Positions 6,391-13,196 of a stretch of 13,235 nt of DNA are shown piece after piece. The first letter of the stretch is position 1. Every line of letters starts with the position of its first letter. The stretch is taken from the NCBI GenBank assembly GCA_001464165.1, contig LNEX01000426.1:1-13235 (forward strand), in the 5' to 3' direction. Source of the DNA: a bacterium Ga0077546 (GTDB lineage Bacteria; Cyanobacteriota; Vampirovibrionia; Obscuribacterales; Obscuribacteraceae). The translations under genes were made by a program, and so were the position numbers. The notes beneath the pieces are model-generated. The model searched no databases. It had not been told where the DNA came from and saw only the letters and a program-made list of their open reading frames with translations.

Positions 6391-6617
6391 AGGTATCGTC
6401 GCGCTGTAAATGTGATCATGGTCGAAATCTACTGGCGCACATGAGGCAATTCTCTACGCACTGCGGAGGGAATCGGGCGTGGACGCATATCCGGCTCATC
6501 ATGAGGCTGGACCGCGTGGACGAACGTAACTATTACCTGCGCGAAGCTGCCGAACAAGGCTGGTGTTCGCGTCTGCTGGAACGCAGCATCAAGAGCGGCT
6601 ACTACCGCCGCTTGGAG
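6391..6617 (+). pseudogene. Shredded DUF1016 (YhcG-type PDDEXK nuclease) gene fragment
   Basis: Three reading frames in succession spell parts of a DUF1016 N-terminal domain. Frame 1 (6391-6441) gives RYRRAVNVIMVEIYWRT and then TGA, matching the family's '.AVN..MV..YW.IG'. Frame 2 (about 6446-6472) gives EAILYALRRE. Frame 3 (6480-6617) gives WTHIRLIMRLDRVDERNYYL, then REAAEQGW.SRLLERSIKSGYYRRL, matching 'LSWTHYRLL.RV....R.FY..EA....WS.R.LER.I.S..YERL'. Between the first two pieces ~50-60 residues are missing, and the whole C-terminal nuclease domain is gone. The gene therefore carries at least one internal deletion, two frame changes and a 3' truncation. DUF1016 proteins are putative nucleases often found in defence and restriction neighbourhoods. 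The rest of the gap 6258-6671 shows no other gene; an 8-bp inverted repeat (6627-6634 with 6669-6676) lies past the PIN gene's stop. Confidence 0.8.
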
Positions 6618-6671
6618 AATAGATTTCATAGAATGGATCTACGCGCGCTACAAGTAAGGTTTTCTCATATT

Positions 6672-7097
6672 CTATGGAATAAGTTTGTGTTCTCTCGCTC
6701 TTGCGAGGATGTCTTCAGTGCGCAGCAAGCGACTTTTGCCAATGCGAGCAATTGCTTCTCTTTCGAATCTCCTTTTCTCGTCGCTGAGAATGGCATATCC
6801 GCGATGCTGTGCTATGGCCAGACATGCTGCTTCACCTGATTCAACACGCCTGCTGATTTCGATTAGCAAAATTAGTTCGGCTTGATCGGTGATAGAGATT
6901 CTTTGTAAGAGTCCATCCGAGATTGCTTTCAGTGCTTTAACTCTTTGTTCTGGATATGTGACCTCTGCTACAACTTCGTCGGGCACAACGAAATGGATGT
7001 TTGGAATATTTCCTATGATATGAAATTGGTTGTTTTGGATTAGTTTGATTATTACATTGGTGTCGACTGCAATGGTTTCCACTGCGTCCAGCGGCAT
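6672..7097 (-). CDS. PIN-domain RNase-like protein paired with an HTH-ImmA regulator
   Basis: This gene encodes 141 aa from the ATG at 7097, 4 bases after the regulator's TAG (7104-7102). A longer frame reaches 7145, but PIN domains begin just before the first Asp, so the short start fits better. PIN acidic residues are in place: Asp12 in AVDTNVIIKL, Glu41/Glu45 in VPDEVVAEV, Glu89 in SGEAACLAIA, and Asp106 in ILSDEKRRF. These form the Mg-dependent RNase centre known from VapC-like toxins, and no key residue is missing. It is read from the same transcript as the upstream HTH-metallopeptidase gene. The pair most likely acts as a regulated ribonuclease module in which the upstream protein represses and perhaps senses. 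RNase activity is inferred from the family. A weak AGAG 12 bases upstream of the start suggests coupling with translation of the preceding gene. Confidence 0.87.
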   Translation of the reverse strand: MPLDAVETIAVDTNVIIKLIQNNQFHIIGNIPNIHFVVPDEVVAEVTYPEQRVKALKAISDGLLQRISITDQAELILLIEISRRVESGEAACLAIAQHRGYAILSDEKRRFEREAIARIGKSRLLRTEDILARAREHKLIP

Positions 7098-7101
7098 GGT
7101 A

Positions 7102-8313
7102 CTAAGTCTCTTTAAGTGCCAGCGCCTCAAGCTCGTCGGGTGCAATACCGACCATGCGCGCTAGCTGTTTGAATTTGCCATCAGAAATTTCTTCGCGACG
7201 AAGCGCTTCTAGTGCTAGGCCAACGAAGCGATGATTAGAATCTAAATGCACCATATCTTGTGGGTCTTCGTTCAAGCCCATCAAGCGCGCATATTGTCGC
7301 CCAGCTAGCTCATTCTGCTGGGCTAAGCTCGCCTGCTCGTTAGAAGTGATAATTCCCAAATTCAATAGTCGATAGAGAACCGCTGGCCGACTAACTCCAA
7401 AATGGCTGGCTAGCTGAACTACGTCATAGAGTTGTATTGCTCTATTCGGAGCGGAGCGAACATCGACGTTGACAGAACTCTCGCCGTCAAATATTTGTGC
7501 TTGTGTTCGCGTCACGCGCTCTTTTCCTAAGCTAGCTAGGAACTGGCGAACACCTTTTTCTGGCATCAGAAAATTCGCGGCAAAAGAATTTGCACGCATT
7601 TCGACTAGTTCGGCATGCTGCGACTGGCGACTAACTACACCGAGGAGTTGTTTATCCATCAAAACGTGTGCGTATTCATGCGCGAGCGAATAGCGTTTGC
7701 GAGCGGCCTTGTGAGCAGCGTTAATAACAATGAATGGTCCGACTTTGGGATCATTCATTGTGAAACCAGATACTTCTTCAGCTAAGCTAATCTGCCTCGT
7801 GCGGATGCCATCGCTTTCTAGCAACTCTGGTAGGTTTTCGATTGGTGCTGTTCCTAAACCAAGTCGCTGCCTCTCTTCCTCAGCTACTCGTTCGCCCTGG
7901 CGAATGGCGTCGCCTTTTCTCGTTGGCGTCGTGCAGGCGTAATTTGCGACGGCCCAAGCACGGTCGATTTCTAGAAGCTCTTCTAGGTTCGTCTGCTCAC
8001 GCGCAATCGCTACGCAGTCTCGCAGTGTCTTGGCGATGTCTTCGCGTTCGGCCATGCTGGGCTCTGCGCGAAAGAGTGCTGCCAGTGCATCTTTGTCTGA
8101 AAACTCGGAAGCGAAAAACTCAGCCATGTCTCGGCCGTACAAGTATGCGAGTTGAGCCAATTCGGTGCTGCTTACTGCGCGGTCGCCAGATTCTAGCTGC
8201 GTGACAGCAGTTCTATTTAGTTTTAGTTCTGTGGCGACTTGCTGCTGTGTCATGCGAGCACTCTCCCTTGCTGCTTTTAGTCGGCGACCAAGCTCTTCTT
8301 TCACGACCGGCAT
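7102..8313 (-). CDS. XRE-family HTH regulator fused to an ImmA/IrrE zinc metallopeptidase
   Basis: This gene encodes 403 aa. Residues ~6-55 are an XRE helix-turn-helix (LGRRLKAARESARMTQQQVA...NRTAVTQLESGDRAVSSTEL). Residues ~150-270 hold an ImmA/IrrE (former DUF955) peptidase with HEYAH at 212-216 and the third zinc ligand Glu238 in EMRANSFAANFLMP. The C-terminal ~120 residues have the usual family tail (VVQLASHFGVSRPAVLYRLL). I choose the ATG at 8313 because AAGGAG lies 11 bases upstream; the ATG at 8343 has none. ImmA-type proteins cleave a partner repressor on a signal; in HTH fusions the same chain binds operators. The next gene encodes a PIN toxin-like protein 4 bases downstream. The sequence is fully intact and has its own strong promoter. 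Confidence 0.93.
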   Translation of the reverse strand: MPVVKEELGRRLKAARESARMTQQQVATELKLNRTAVTQLESGDRAVSSTELAQLAYLYGRDMAEFFASEFSDKDALAALFRAEPSMAEREDIAKTLRDCVAIAREQTNLEELLEIDRAWAVANYACTTPTRKGDAIRQGERVAEEERQRLGLGTAPIENLPELLESDGIRTRQISLAEEVSGFTMNDPKVGPFIVINAAHKAARKRYSLAHEYAHVLMDKQLLGVVSRQSQHAELVEMRANSFAANFLMPEKGVRQFLASLGKERVTRTQAQIFDGESSVNVDVRSAPNRAIQLYDVVQLASHFGVSRPAVLYRLLNLGIITSNEQASLAQQNELAGRQYARLMGLNEDPQDMVHLDSNHRFVGLALEALRREEISDGKFKQLARMVGIAPDELEALALKET

Positions 8314-8359
8314 GATTACTCGGGCTCCTTGCCTAAAGTGCATAGAGGTTCCAATTAAC

Positions 8360-8374
8360 CCAACGCTTAGTTGG
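8360..8374. promoter_or_regulatory. Inverted repeat in the leader of the HTH-ImmA operon
   Basis: CCAACGCTTAGTTGG has perfect 5-base arms (CCAAC, GTTGG) around a 5-base centre. It lies in the 5' leader, about 17-30 bases after the predicted start of transcription at ~8391 and before the gene start. Its size and position suit an XRE dimer site for autorepression. A looser CCAA/TTGG pair flanks it. Assignment to this regulator is inference. Confidence 0.4.
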
Positions 8375-8397
8375 CATTATTTGGAAATATATGTTCG

Positions 8398-8426
8398 ATT
8401 ATAGAACACGGCATGACTTTTGGCAA
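8398..8426 (-). promoter_or_regulatory. Near-consensus sigma70 promoter of the HTH-ImmA/PIN operon
   Basis: On the minus strand TTGCCA (8426-8421) and TATAAT (8403-8398) are separated by exactly 17 bases, matching consensus 5/6 and 6/6. The transcript should begin near 8391, giving a leader of about 78 bases with the inverted repeat at 8360-8374. Such a strong promoter implies that tight repression is needed. The repeat block at 8454-8520 begins 50 bases behind the -10, the same geometry as at abiEi. Confidence 0.75.
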
Positions 8427-8453
8427 TTAGTGGCGATTTCTTCGACAGGTTTC

Positions 8454-8520
8454 CCAGGGTTGGCATTTTGCTCGCCCCTTATACCTAATACGTCCATTGG
8501 CCCCAATTAGTTCAATCCCT
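8454..8520 (+). repeat. Diverged direct repeat, copy 2 (partner at 2119-2180)
   Basis: This copy shares 50 of 62 aligned bases with 2119-2180 and carries five extra bases (8469-8473). It keeps CCAGGGTTGGCATTT at its left end, CCTAATACGTC (8484-8494) and TTAGTTCAATC (8507-8517). The similarity ends at about 8520, some 60 bases before the start of the broken TM0106-type gene. The rest of the 8344-8581 gap holds the HTH-ImmA promoter and a C-rich leader in which I see no further gene. Confidence 0.65.
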
Positions 8521-8581
8521 CCCAACCACCCCCACCCCAACTGGGTAAATAGAAGAACCGAACCAGCAGCTAACCTCACCA

Positions 8582-9715
8582 ATGCCACCCCGCCCCCAGC
8601 ACACACCTTCCGACCTGATTCACTTCATGGAATCAGACTTCATCACGTGGATGGACCGCTACCACCGCGAGCATCCTGGCGTGCTGACACCAGACGAAAC
8701 AGATGAATCACTAATGATTAGGCTTTCCTCGCCAGCCTGCAAGACCAAGGCGAAGCAGCAACTACCACTACGAGCCCTGGGACACAAAACTCGCCCTCAA
8801 GCCCAAGCCCTATTACATCATCCAACTCTGTTGCTACGCCGTGATATTGCATTCGATTCAAGCAGTCCTCCCCGCCACAATCTCAGTGGTGCTCGGCAGC
8901 AAAGACACCAAAGCGTTCAGAACCGAAGACTACTTCTTCTACTACAAGCAACTCAAAGCCCGCTTCTTGGCGCAGCAAGCCGCCTTCGACCCCACCCAAC
9001 GGCCAACACCAACCGGCCTCGAAGACCACGGCCGCTGGAGCACTATCGCCAAACAAATTCTCGAAGACAAAGACGACCTCAGCCGTGTCGCCAACATCCG
9101 CAAGACCCAAATCAAACGCCTCAGCCAAAATGGCATCACCACCCTGCGCGCCCTGGCCGAATCAACGGCAGCCTACCTGCCCAAGATGAATCAATCGACA
9201 TTCGAAACACTGCGCGACCAGGCCAAAATTCAGGTCGCATCCATCGGCCTGCCCAAGCCAAAATATGAACCCATCAGCCAAAGCGAAAACTCCAGGCGCG
9301 GCCTCGCCAGCTTGCCACCGCCGTCACCCCACGACATCTGGTTCGACATGGAGGGCTACCCCCACATTCAAGGCGGCCTAGAGTATCTATTCGGAGCCAC
9401 TTACCTCGACCCACAAGGTCAGATGCAATTCATCTACCTATTTATCACTACGCCGCCTACGAAGTCTCAGCCATGCGCAAACTGATGGGGCGCTTTGGCA
9501 CCAGAGAGATGGAAGTAGACAATCTGCTGCGCAATGAAGTATTCGTGGATCTGTACCGAGTGGTGCAGCAAGGTCTGAGAGTTGGCGAGCCCCGATATTC
9601 GCTCAAGAATATTGAGCATCTGTACATGCCAAAGCGTGCCGGAGACGTAGCCAAAGCCACAGATTCAATTGTCTACTATGAGCGCTGGCTAGAGCAGCAA
9701 GATGGCGATGTGTGG
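8582..9715 (+). pseudogene. Broken TM0106-family RecB-like nuclease gene
   Basis: Successive frames spell one protein. Frame 2 (from 8582) gives TPSDLIHFMESDFITWMDRY, the family's N-terminal start. Frame 1 (about 8722-8757) gives AFLASLQDQGEAA after a stop. Frame 3 (about 8763-9455) gives YHYEPWDTKLALKPKPYYII and QLCCYA (the nuclease motif around D-T-K), then a helix-hairpin-helix-like IKRLSQNGITTLRALAES and DIWFDMEGYPHIQGGLEYLF. Frame 2 again (about 9460-9715) gives YHYAAYEVSAMRKLMGRFGT and GDSIVYYERWLE-type sequence. About 90 residues are missing between the first parts and about 35 before the last. The C-terminal exonuclease Asp and any helicase domain are absent. The fragments remain well conserved, so decay looks recent. 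C-rich codon use differs from the neighbours, hinting at separate origin. The family is known as predicted nuclease, often with DNA2-like helicase domains. Confidence 0.85.
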
Positions 9716-9856
9716 TGTGGTTTGTTGAGTGGGAAGTGTTTGAGTGTGGTGGCGTGACTGGGTTGTAGTTGATAGATGTTTTTTTGTTTGGGTGAAGTGG
9801 CAATAGTCGGCTTGCCACCATCGGTGGTTAAGGCATCTGGATTGATTGATCATCTA

Positions 9857-10076
9857 TGTGGCACTTGTTGCAAGAACTATTCGTTCGCTTATAAAGGCTA
9901 CGGTAAACAATTGTATTTCAATTTCCCGACTGGAAGGCCCAGTAAACACAAACGTTATCCTTGCGCTTGATCTTGGATGCACCGGTGGACAGCTCCTTCA
10001 TCACCCTAATAGTCTGCTTGATGTAAAACGCACTGAGATCAATCTAGAGTTTGCATCGAACGTATTGGGAATTAAG
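9857..10076 (+). pseudogene. Fragment of a class I SAM-dependent methyltransferase gene
   Basis: Frame 3 gives NTNVILALDLGCTGGQLLHH (9945-10004), a glycine-rich SAM-binding motif I of the form 'ILDLGC.GG', then TEINLEFASNVLGI (10032-10073), where the Glu after motif I normally contacts the SAM ribose. Just upstream, in frame 2, LCGTCCKNYSFAYKGYGKQL (from about 9854) recalls the Cys-containing N-terminal segment of some type-11/12 methyltransferases. Frame change, shortened spacing between motif I and the acidic strand, and lack of a recognisable C-terminal half mark it as a relic. No start or ribosome site is visible. The remaining parts of 9716-10141 show no gene I can support. The substrate cannot be inferred. 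Confidence 0.55.
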
Positions 10077-10141
10077 CAGAGGGAATGCCTTATACTTGAG
10101 TTCCTGCACATCAGGATTACGCTTTTGGAGTTGTCCTTGCC

Positions 10142-10645
10142 ATGCCAATTGGTCATCCGTTCTATACTAGTAAATCCGAGTTCAGCATGTTTAAGCATCC
10201 TGCAGATCTCTTACACGAGCGAGTGCTTGCTGCCAGCTGGCTTTTTGTCGGTTTATGTTTCGTAGGTTTGGCTTTTGTCGATAATGAAGCATATTGCGTT
10301 ATGGGGCTCATTGCATTGGTTGTGGTTTTAAACATTTTGCTGAAGTTTTGCTGGCGTCTGTCACAGCGTGGTACTAGCAGTCAAGTTCTTGCGCTTTTGA
10401 AAGATGCTGAAAGGTATTACGATGAGAGCGATTTTTCAAATCTATTGAAAACCCTTGATATGGCGATCTTGGCGGATTATAGAAATCCTGAGTTGTACTT
10501 TTACCGAGGTTGTACAAATGAGGATCTAGGGCAGCTTGAAGAAGCTTTAGATGATTTCAATAGGATTGCACTAATTTGTCCATTCAATAAGCACGCAAAG
10601 GTTTTGCGAACTAGAATCTTGCAGAAACTCGGTAGGGAGGAATAA
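10142..10645 (+). CDS. Small membrane protein with a TPR-like cytoplasmic tail
   Basis: This gene encodes 167 aa. Two hydrophobic segments close together (about residues 28-47, ASWLFVGLCFVGLAF; and 50-70, YCVMGLIALVVVLNILLKF) form a membrane hairpin with both ends likely in the cytoplasm. Residues ~80-165 form a helical pair pattern like tetratricopeptide repeats (DAERYYDESDFSNLLKTLDM, then NPELYFYRGCTNEDLGQLEE and ALDDFNRIALICP). TPR units bind other proteins, so an adaptor or tethering role at the membrane is possible; no enzyme motif is present. The start at 10142 has GGAG 11 bases upstream; an in-frame ATG at 10187 has none. It stands alone between the methyltransferase relic and the next gene, so its link to defence is unproven. 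Confidence 0.75.
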   Translation: MPIGHPFYTSKSEFSMFKHPADLLHERVLAASWLFVGLCFVGLAFVDNEAYCVMGLIALVVVLNILLKFCWRLSQRGTSSQVLALLKDAERYYDESDFSNLLKTLDMAILADYRNPELYFYRGCTNEDLGQLEEALDDFNRIALICPFNKHAKVLRTRILQKLGREE

Positions 10646-10659
10646 GTCATTGGCTCCCT
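10634..10659 (+). terminator. Weak hairpin over the stop of the membrane/TPR gene
   Basis: AGGGAG (10634-10639) and CTCCCT (10654-10659) pair around a 14-base loop containing the TAA stop (10643-10645). A second small hairpin, GCCGC...GCGGC, lies at 10664-10682. Neither is followed by a T-run, so intrinsic termination would be poor. No clear gene is seen in 10646-10873. Confidence 0.25.
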
Positions 10660-10811
10660 TATCGCCGCTGAATCTTGGCGGCCGAAGATCACAGTGAAAT
10701 TGAATTGGATTTGGCAAAAGCAATGAAGCTCATCATGACTCGATTTAAACCATAGTTACTGAGGTTATCCACTGTCTTCACATTTGCTTCGCGCAAAGTA
10801 TTGGCCGGTGA

Positions 10812-10829
10812 CTATTCAAGACTGAATAG
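10812..10829. promoter_or_regulatory. Perfect 7-bp inverted repeat upstream of the PDDEXK-like gene
   Basis: CTATTCA (10812-10818) and TGAATAG (10823-10829) are exact reverse complements around AGAC. The site lies 44 bases before the preferred start at 10874. It could be an operator half-site pair or, with its 4-base loop, a stable leader hairpin. No convincing -35/-10 pair is visible beside it, so I cannot tell whether it is transcribed. Confidence 0.4.
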
Positions 10830-10873
10830 CGTAGCAATCTCTAGCTTAATTTCGAATGCATCACCGGAGGACT

Positions 10874-11971
10874 ATGAGCTGGACTTTTGAAGACATCAAT
10901 GCGAGATATCTTTGCCGTCAACAATTGGCGGCCACTCCTGAGCAGTTAGAGGTTGCTTTTGATAGATGCGAAAGGATGCTCGGCATTGATTGGATTTATG
11001 AGCATTTTAAATTGCAAGTTGGGGCCTTTCCTGTTCTGCATGTGCTCAATCTCGGGTCTGCACTAGGCTGCGTGGAAGGAGTGCCTAACAGTGATGTAAT
11101 CATAATGAAGCTGAAGCAAGGCGATAATTCAGGATTCTCTGAACTTTACGCCCTCCAACTTCTGATGGCCGCTGGTGGAGTACAGCCTGAGATAGAGCCA
11201 ATGCTCATAATTAGTGGGCACGAAAGAAAACCTGACTACCGAATCAGGAGAGAAGGCGAAGATTGGCTATATATCGAAGTTACAAGGCCAGAGAATAGCG
11301 AGCTATACCATAAGTCAATGCCAATACTTGAGCGGCTGATTGCTCTTTGCTCTGAAATTCCGCGGGCATTTGAGCTTGATATTTTCTTTCGGCGAGTGAT
11401 GACGCCGCAAGAAGAAATAACCATTGTTGATGAAGTTCGGCAATTTTGTCTTACTAGAACTAGCGGTGTTGAGGAACTTCGTGATGGCCTTGCTATTCTG
11501 ACACTTGCCGACTACCCAAAAGATGTAATTCTGCGCCGACCGGAATATGTAGGTAAAGAGTATTTTGGCAGACTTTGTCTTGGCACCGTTAAACATGACA
11601 ACGGACGAATACAGAAAATTAGCGCTAGGCTCCCTGTTACTGATGATAGAGCGGAAGAGTTCATTCGTCGGAAGTCCGCACAGTTGCCGCCACAGGGGCC
11701 AGGTTTGCTAATGATCGATGTGAACAAAGTTATTGGCGGTTTTAAGAAGTGGGAACCACTTATCTTGCGACGCTTTCAGCCATCTGTGAATAAAAGGTTC
11801 AGTGCCATATGCTTGTTCTCTCGCGCGACTCTGCTAACGCTCGATGGACATAAAAGCATGACTCAAATTAAGTTGCTCGTTAATCCTTTTGCGCAGACAC
11901 CTTTGCCTATCTGGCTTCAGCAATCACTGATTGAGCAAGGTCGTGAGTACGATGAGGCTATGACTACCTAG
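10874..11971 (+). CDS. Probable PDDEXK-fold nuclease-like protein, otherwise unrecognised
   Basis: This gene encodes 365 aa from the ATG at 10874. CGGAGG lies 3 bases before it, and the ATG at 10856 has no ribosome site. The start remains moderately uncertain because that spacing is short. Residues ~85-140 look like a restriction-endonuclease-like core: Glu90 in a helix (GFSELYALQLLMAAG), Asp121 in RKPDYRI, and Glu135-x-Thr137 in WLYIEVTRP, i.e. E...D...ExT, where Thr replaces the usual Lys. Such 'PD-(D/E)xK' variants exist, but the missing Lys leaves activity open. The C-terminal ~200 residues (including GPGLLMIDVNKVIGGFKKWE) fit mixed alpha/beta and are unrecognised. There is no signal peptide or membrane helix. 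The gene converges on a PIN-like gene with 79 bases between, in which I see no clear terminator. The fold is a moderate inference; biological role unknown. Confidence 0.78.
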   Translation: MSWTFEDINARYLCRQQLAATPEQLEVAFDRCERMLGIDWIYEHFKLQVGAFPVLHVLNLGSALGCVEGVPNSDVIIMKLKQGDNSGFSELYALQLLMAAGGVQPEIEPMLIISGHERKPDYRIRREGEDWLYIEVTRPENSELYHKSMPILERLIALCSEIPRAFELDIFFRRVMTPQEEITIVDEVRQFCLTRTSGVEELRDGLAILTLADYPKDVILRRPEYVGKEYFGRLCLGTVKHDNGRIQKISARLPVTDDRAEEFIRRKSAQLPPQGPGLLMIDVNKVIGGFKKWEPLILRRFQPSVNKRFSAICLFSRATLLTLDGHKSMTQIKLLVNPFAQTPLPIWLQQSLIEQGREYDEAMTT

Positions 11972-12050
11972 ATTTGTAGAGCAGTCTGAACACATGGTTG
12001 TTATCTGGTGGTGAGATAGTTAGGCTGCTTCCGCTATTGTCTAGCCCTCT

Positions 12051-13196
12051 CTAAAGATCCTCATCCGTGTGACCAAAATCAGGGCCTACCTGGTCTAGCT
12101 CAATATAGATTATGTCGCGACTAATTTCTATACTTTCAATCGAAGTCGCTGTGTGTAGCTTGTCCTTAAAATCTACCATGTCAAATGTGATTAGTGTATC
12201 GAGAGCTTGTGTCATTGGGACATCATACTTTCTGGAATCAAGCCTGAATTCTTCTTTGTCGACGCTATCCCAAATATAGAAAGCTAATTCTAGTTTTATT
12301 CGTAGGTCAACGTTAAGTCTTACTTGCGCGACTAGCATATTGTTGTCAAAGTCCAGTGGCTCTAAAGCTCTTAGACCATTGTTGATATTAACAATTTCAA
12401 TTCTTTGAATTGACACATCGTATACTTCCTCTTCGATGTGATAGTCAGATTGTGCGTCTATTTCGAAATTGAATTCGTTGATTTTGTCTTGTACTAGGCT
12501 CTGTATTTGAGCTAGCCAGTGAGCAGCATTTCCCTCTTGAATCTCTTCGACAAGCAGCTTACATGCATATCGTGCTGAGTCGTCTTGGAAGCACCCAAGT
12601 GCACTCGTTAAATCTGTTAGGCACGTTAGGTATTTACTGGTTTTACAAAACTCGATCCATCCTCCATCCAACGAAACGACCAGTAGTTTAGTACCTTTTT
12701 GCTCAGCTAATGCTTCTAAGGCTAGCAGAGCAAATGCGTCTGGAAACTCATGCTTTTTGCTTTCTTTTTCTGCGAACGGTGCTGTGGAAGAAAAATAACG
12801 ATCGAAAACTTCTGCAACAGAGGTTGGCATCAAATCAACCAACTCCGCACCAGTATTAGCTATAAATGTCTTCACTCGATACTCGGCATGTGCCTGAGCG
12901 GTATTCGAGCCAAATAACATGGCAAAGATATCTGAGTTGGTCTTGTCAATCAGCCACGATTTGCGTACTCCTTTCAGTGCTTTTTTCAATAGTTGTTGTG
13001 ATTCTGTGGCCTGCGTAAGCAAATGTGCTGTGATTTCTCTTTGAACAATTGTTGGTAAGTACAGTCTTTTGACGCTACCCTTAAATTGTTTAAGTCGCTG
13101 CAGCCATCCGTGTTCCATCTGAAGCTGGTATTTGTCAAAAATTGATGTGTCCAGGCAAATACCGCCTATGAGGCCGTTTTGTATGTCTTCAGTCAC
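12051..13196 (-). CDS. Large PIN-like (DUF4935-type) ribonuclease protein, 5' end possibly outside window
   Basis: At least 381 aa are encoded. The N-terminal ~190 residues form a PIN-like nuclease: Asp16 in ICLDTSIFDKY, Glu54 in TIVQREITAHLL, Asp153 in EFPDAFALLAL, and Asp177 in VVSLDGGW. The long helical insert between the second and third acidic residues fits the DUF4935 PIN type. The C-terminal half (residues ~200-381) is rich in beta-forming acidic sequence and resembles no family I know; it may be a sensor or partner-binding domain. The visible start is a GTG at 13196 without a good ribosome site. The frame stays open through the window edge (13 more codons to 13235), so the true start may be further upstream and the entry should be treated as 5'-uncertain. 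All four acidic residues are intact, so RNA cleavage is likely but inferred. Confidence 0.82.
   Translation of the reverse strand: MTEDIQNGLIGGICLDTSIFDKYQLQMEHGWLQRLKQFKGSVKRLYLPTIVQREITAHLLTQATESQQLLKKALKGVRKSWLIDKTNSDIFAMLFGSNTAQAHAEYRVKTFIANTGAELVDLMPTSVAEVFDRYFSSTAPFAEKESKKHEFPDAFALLALEALAEQKGTKLLVVSLDGGWIEFCKTSKYLTCLTDLTSALGCFQDDSARYACKLLVEEIQEGNAAHWLAQIQSLVQDKINEFNFEIDAQSDYHIEEEVYDVSIQRIEIVNINNGLRALEPLDFDNNMLVAQVRLNVDLRIKLELAFYIWDSVDKEEFRLDSRKYDVPMTQALDTLITFDMVDFKDKLHTATSIESIEISRDIIYIELDQVGPDFGHTDEDL

Noticed and set aside
6627..6676. 8-bp inverted repeat CATAGAAT / ATTCTATG around the end of the PIN gene
   Set aside because: The 34-base loop and lack of a T-run make it a poor terminator; kept only as a note.
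6441..6839. 132-codon plus-strand frame that could be called a gene
   Set aside because: Its first 59 codons are one piece of the DUF1016 relic and the rest runs antisense into the PIN gene; it is not a functional protein.
9846..10265. 139-codon plus-strand frame
   Set aside because: Only the middle resembles a methyltransferase; the ends are unrelated sequence, the last part overlaps the membrane/TPR gene in another frame, and there is no ribosome site.
10678..10755. Short protein-like frame ending MKLIMTRFKP in the gap before the PDDEXK-like gene
   Set aside because: It has no start with a ribosome site and is too short to identify; it might be a gene relic but I cannot support that.
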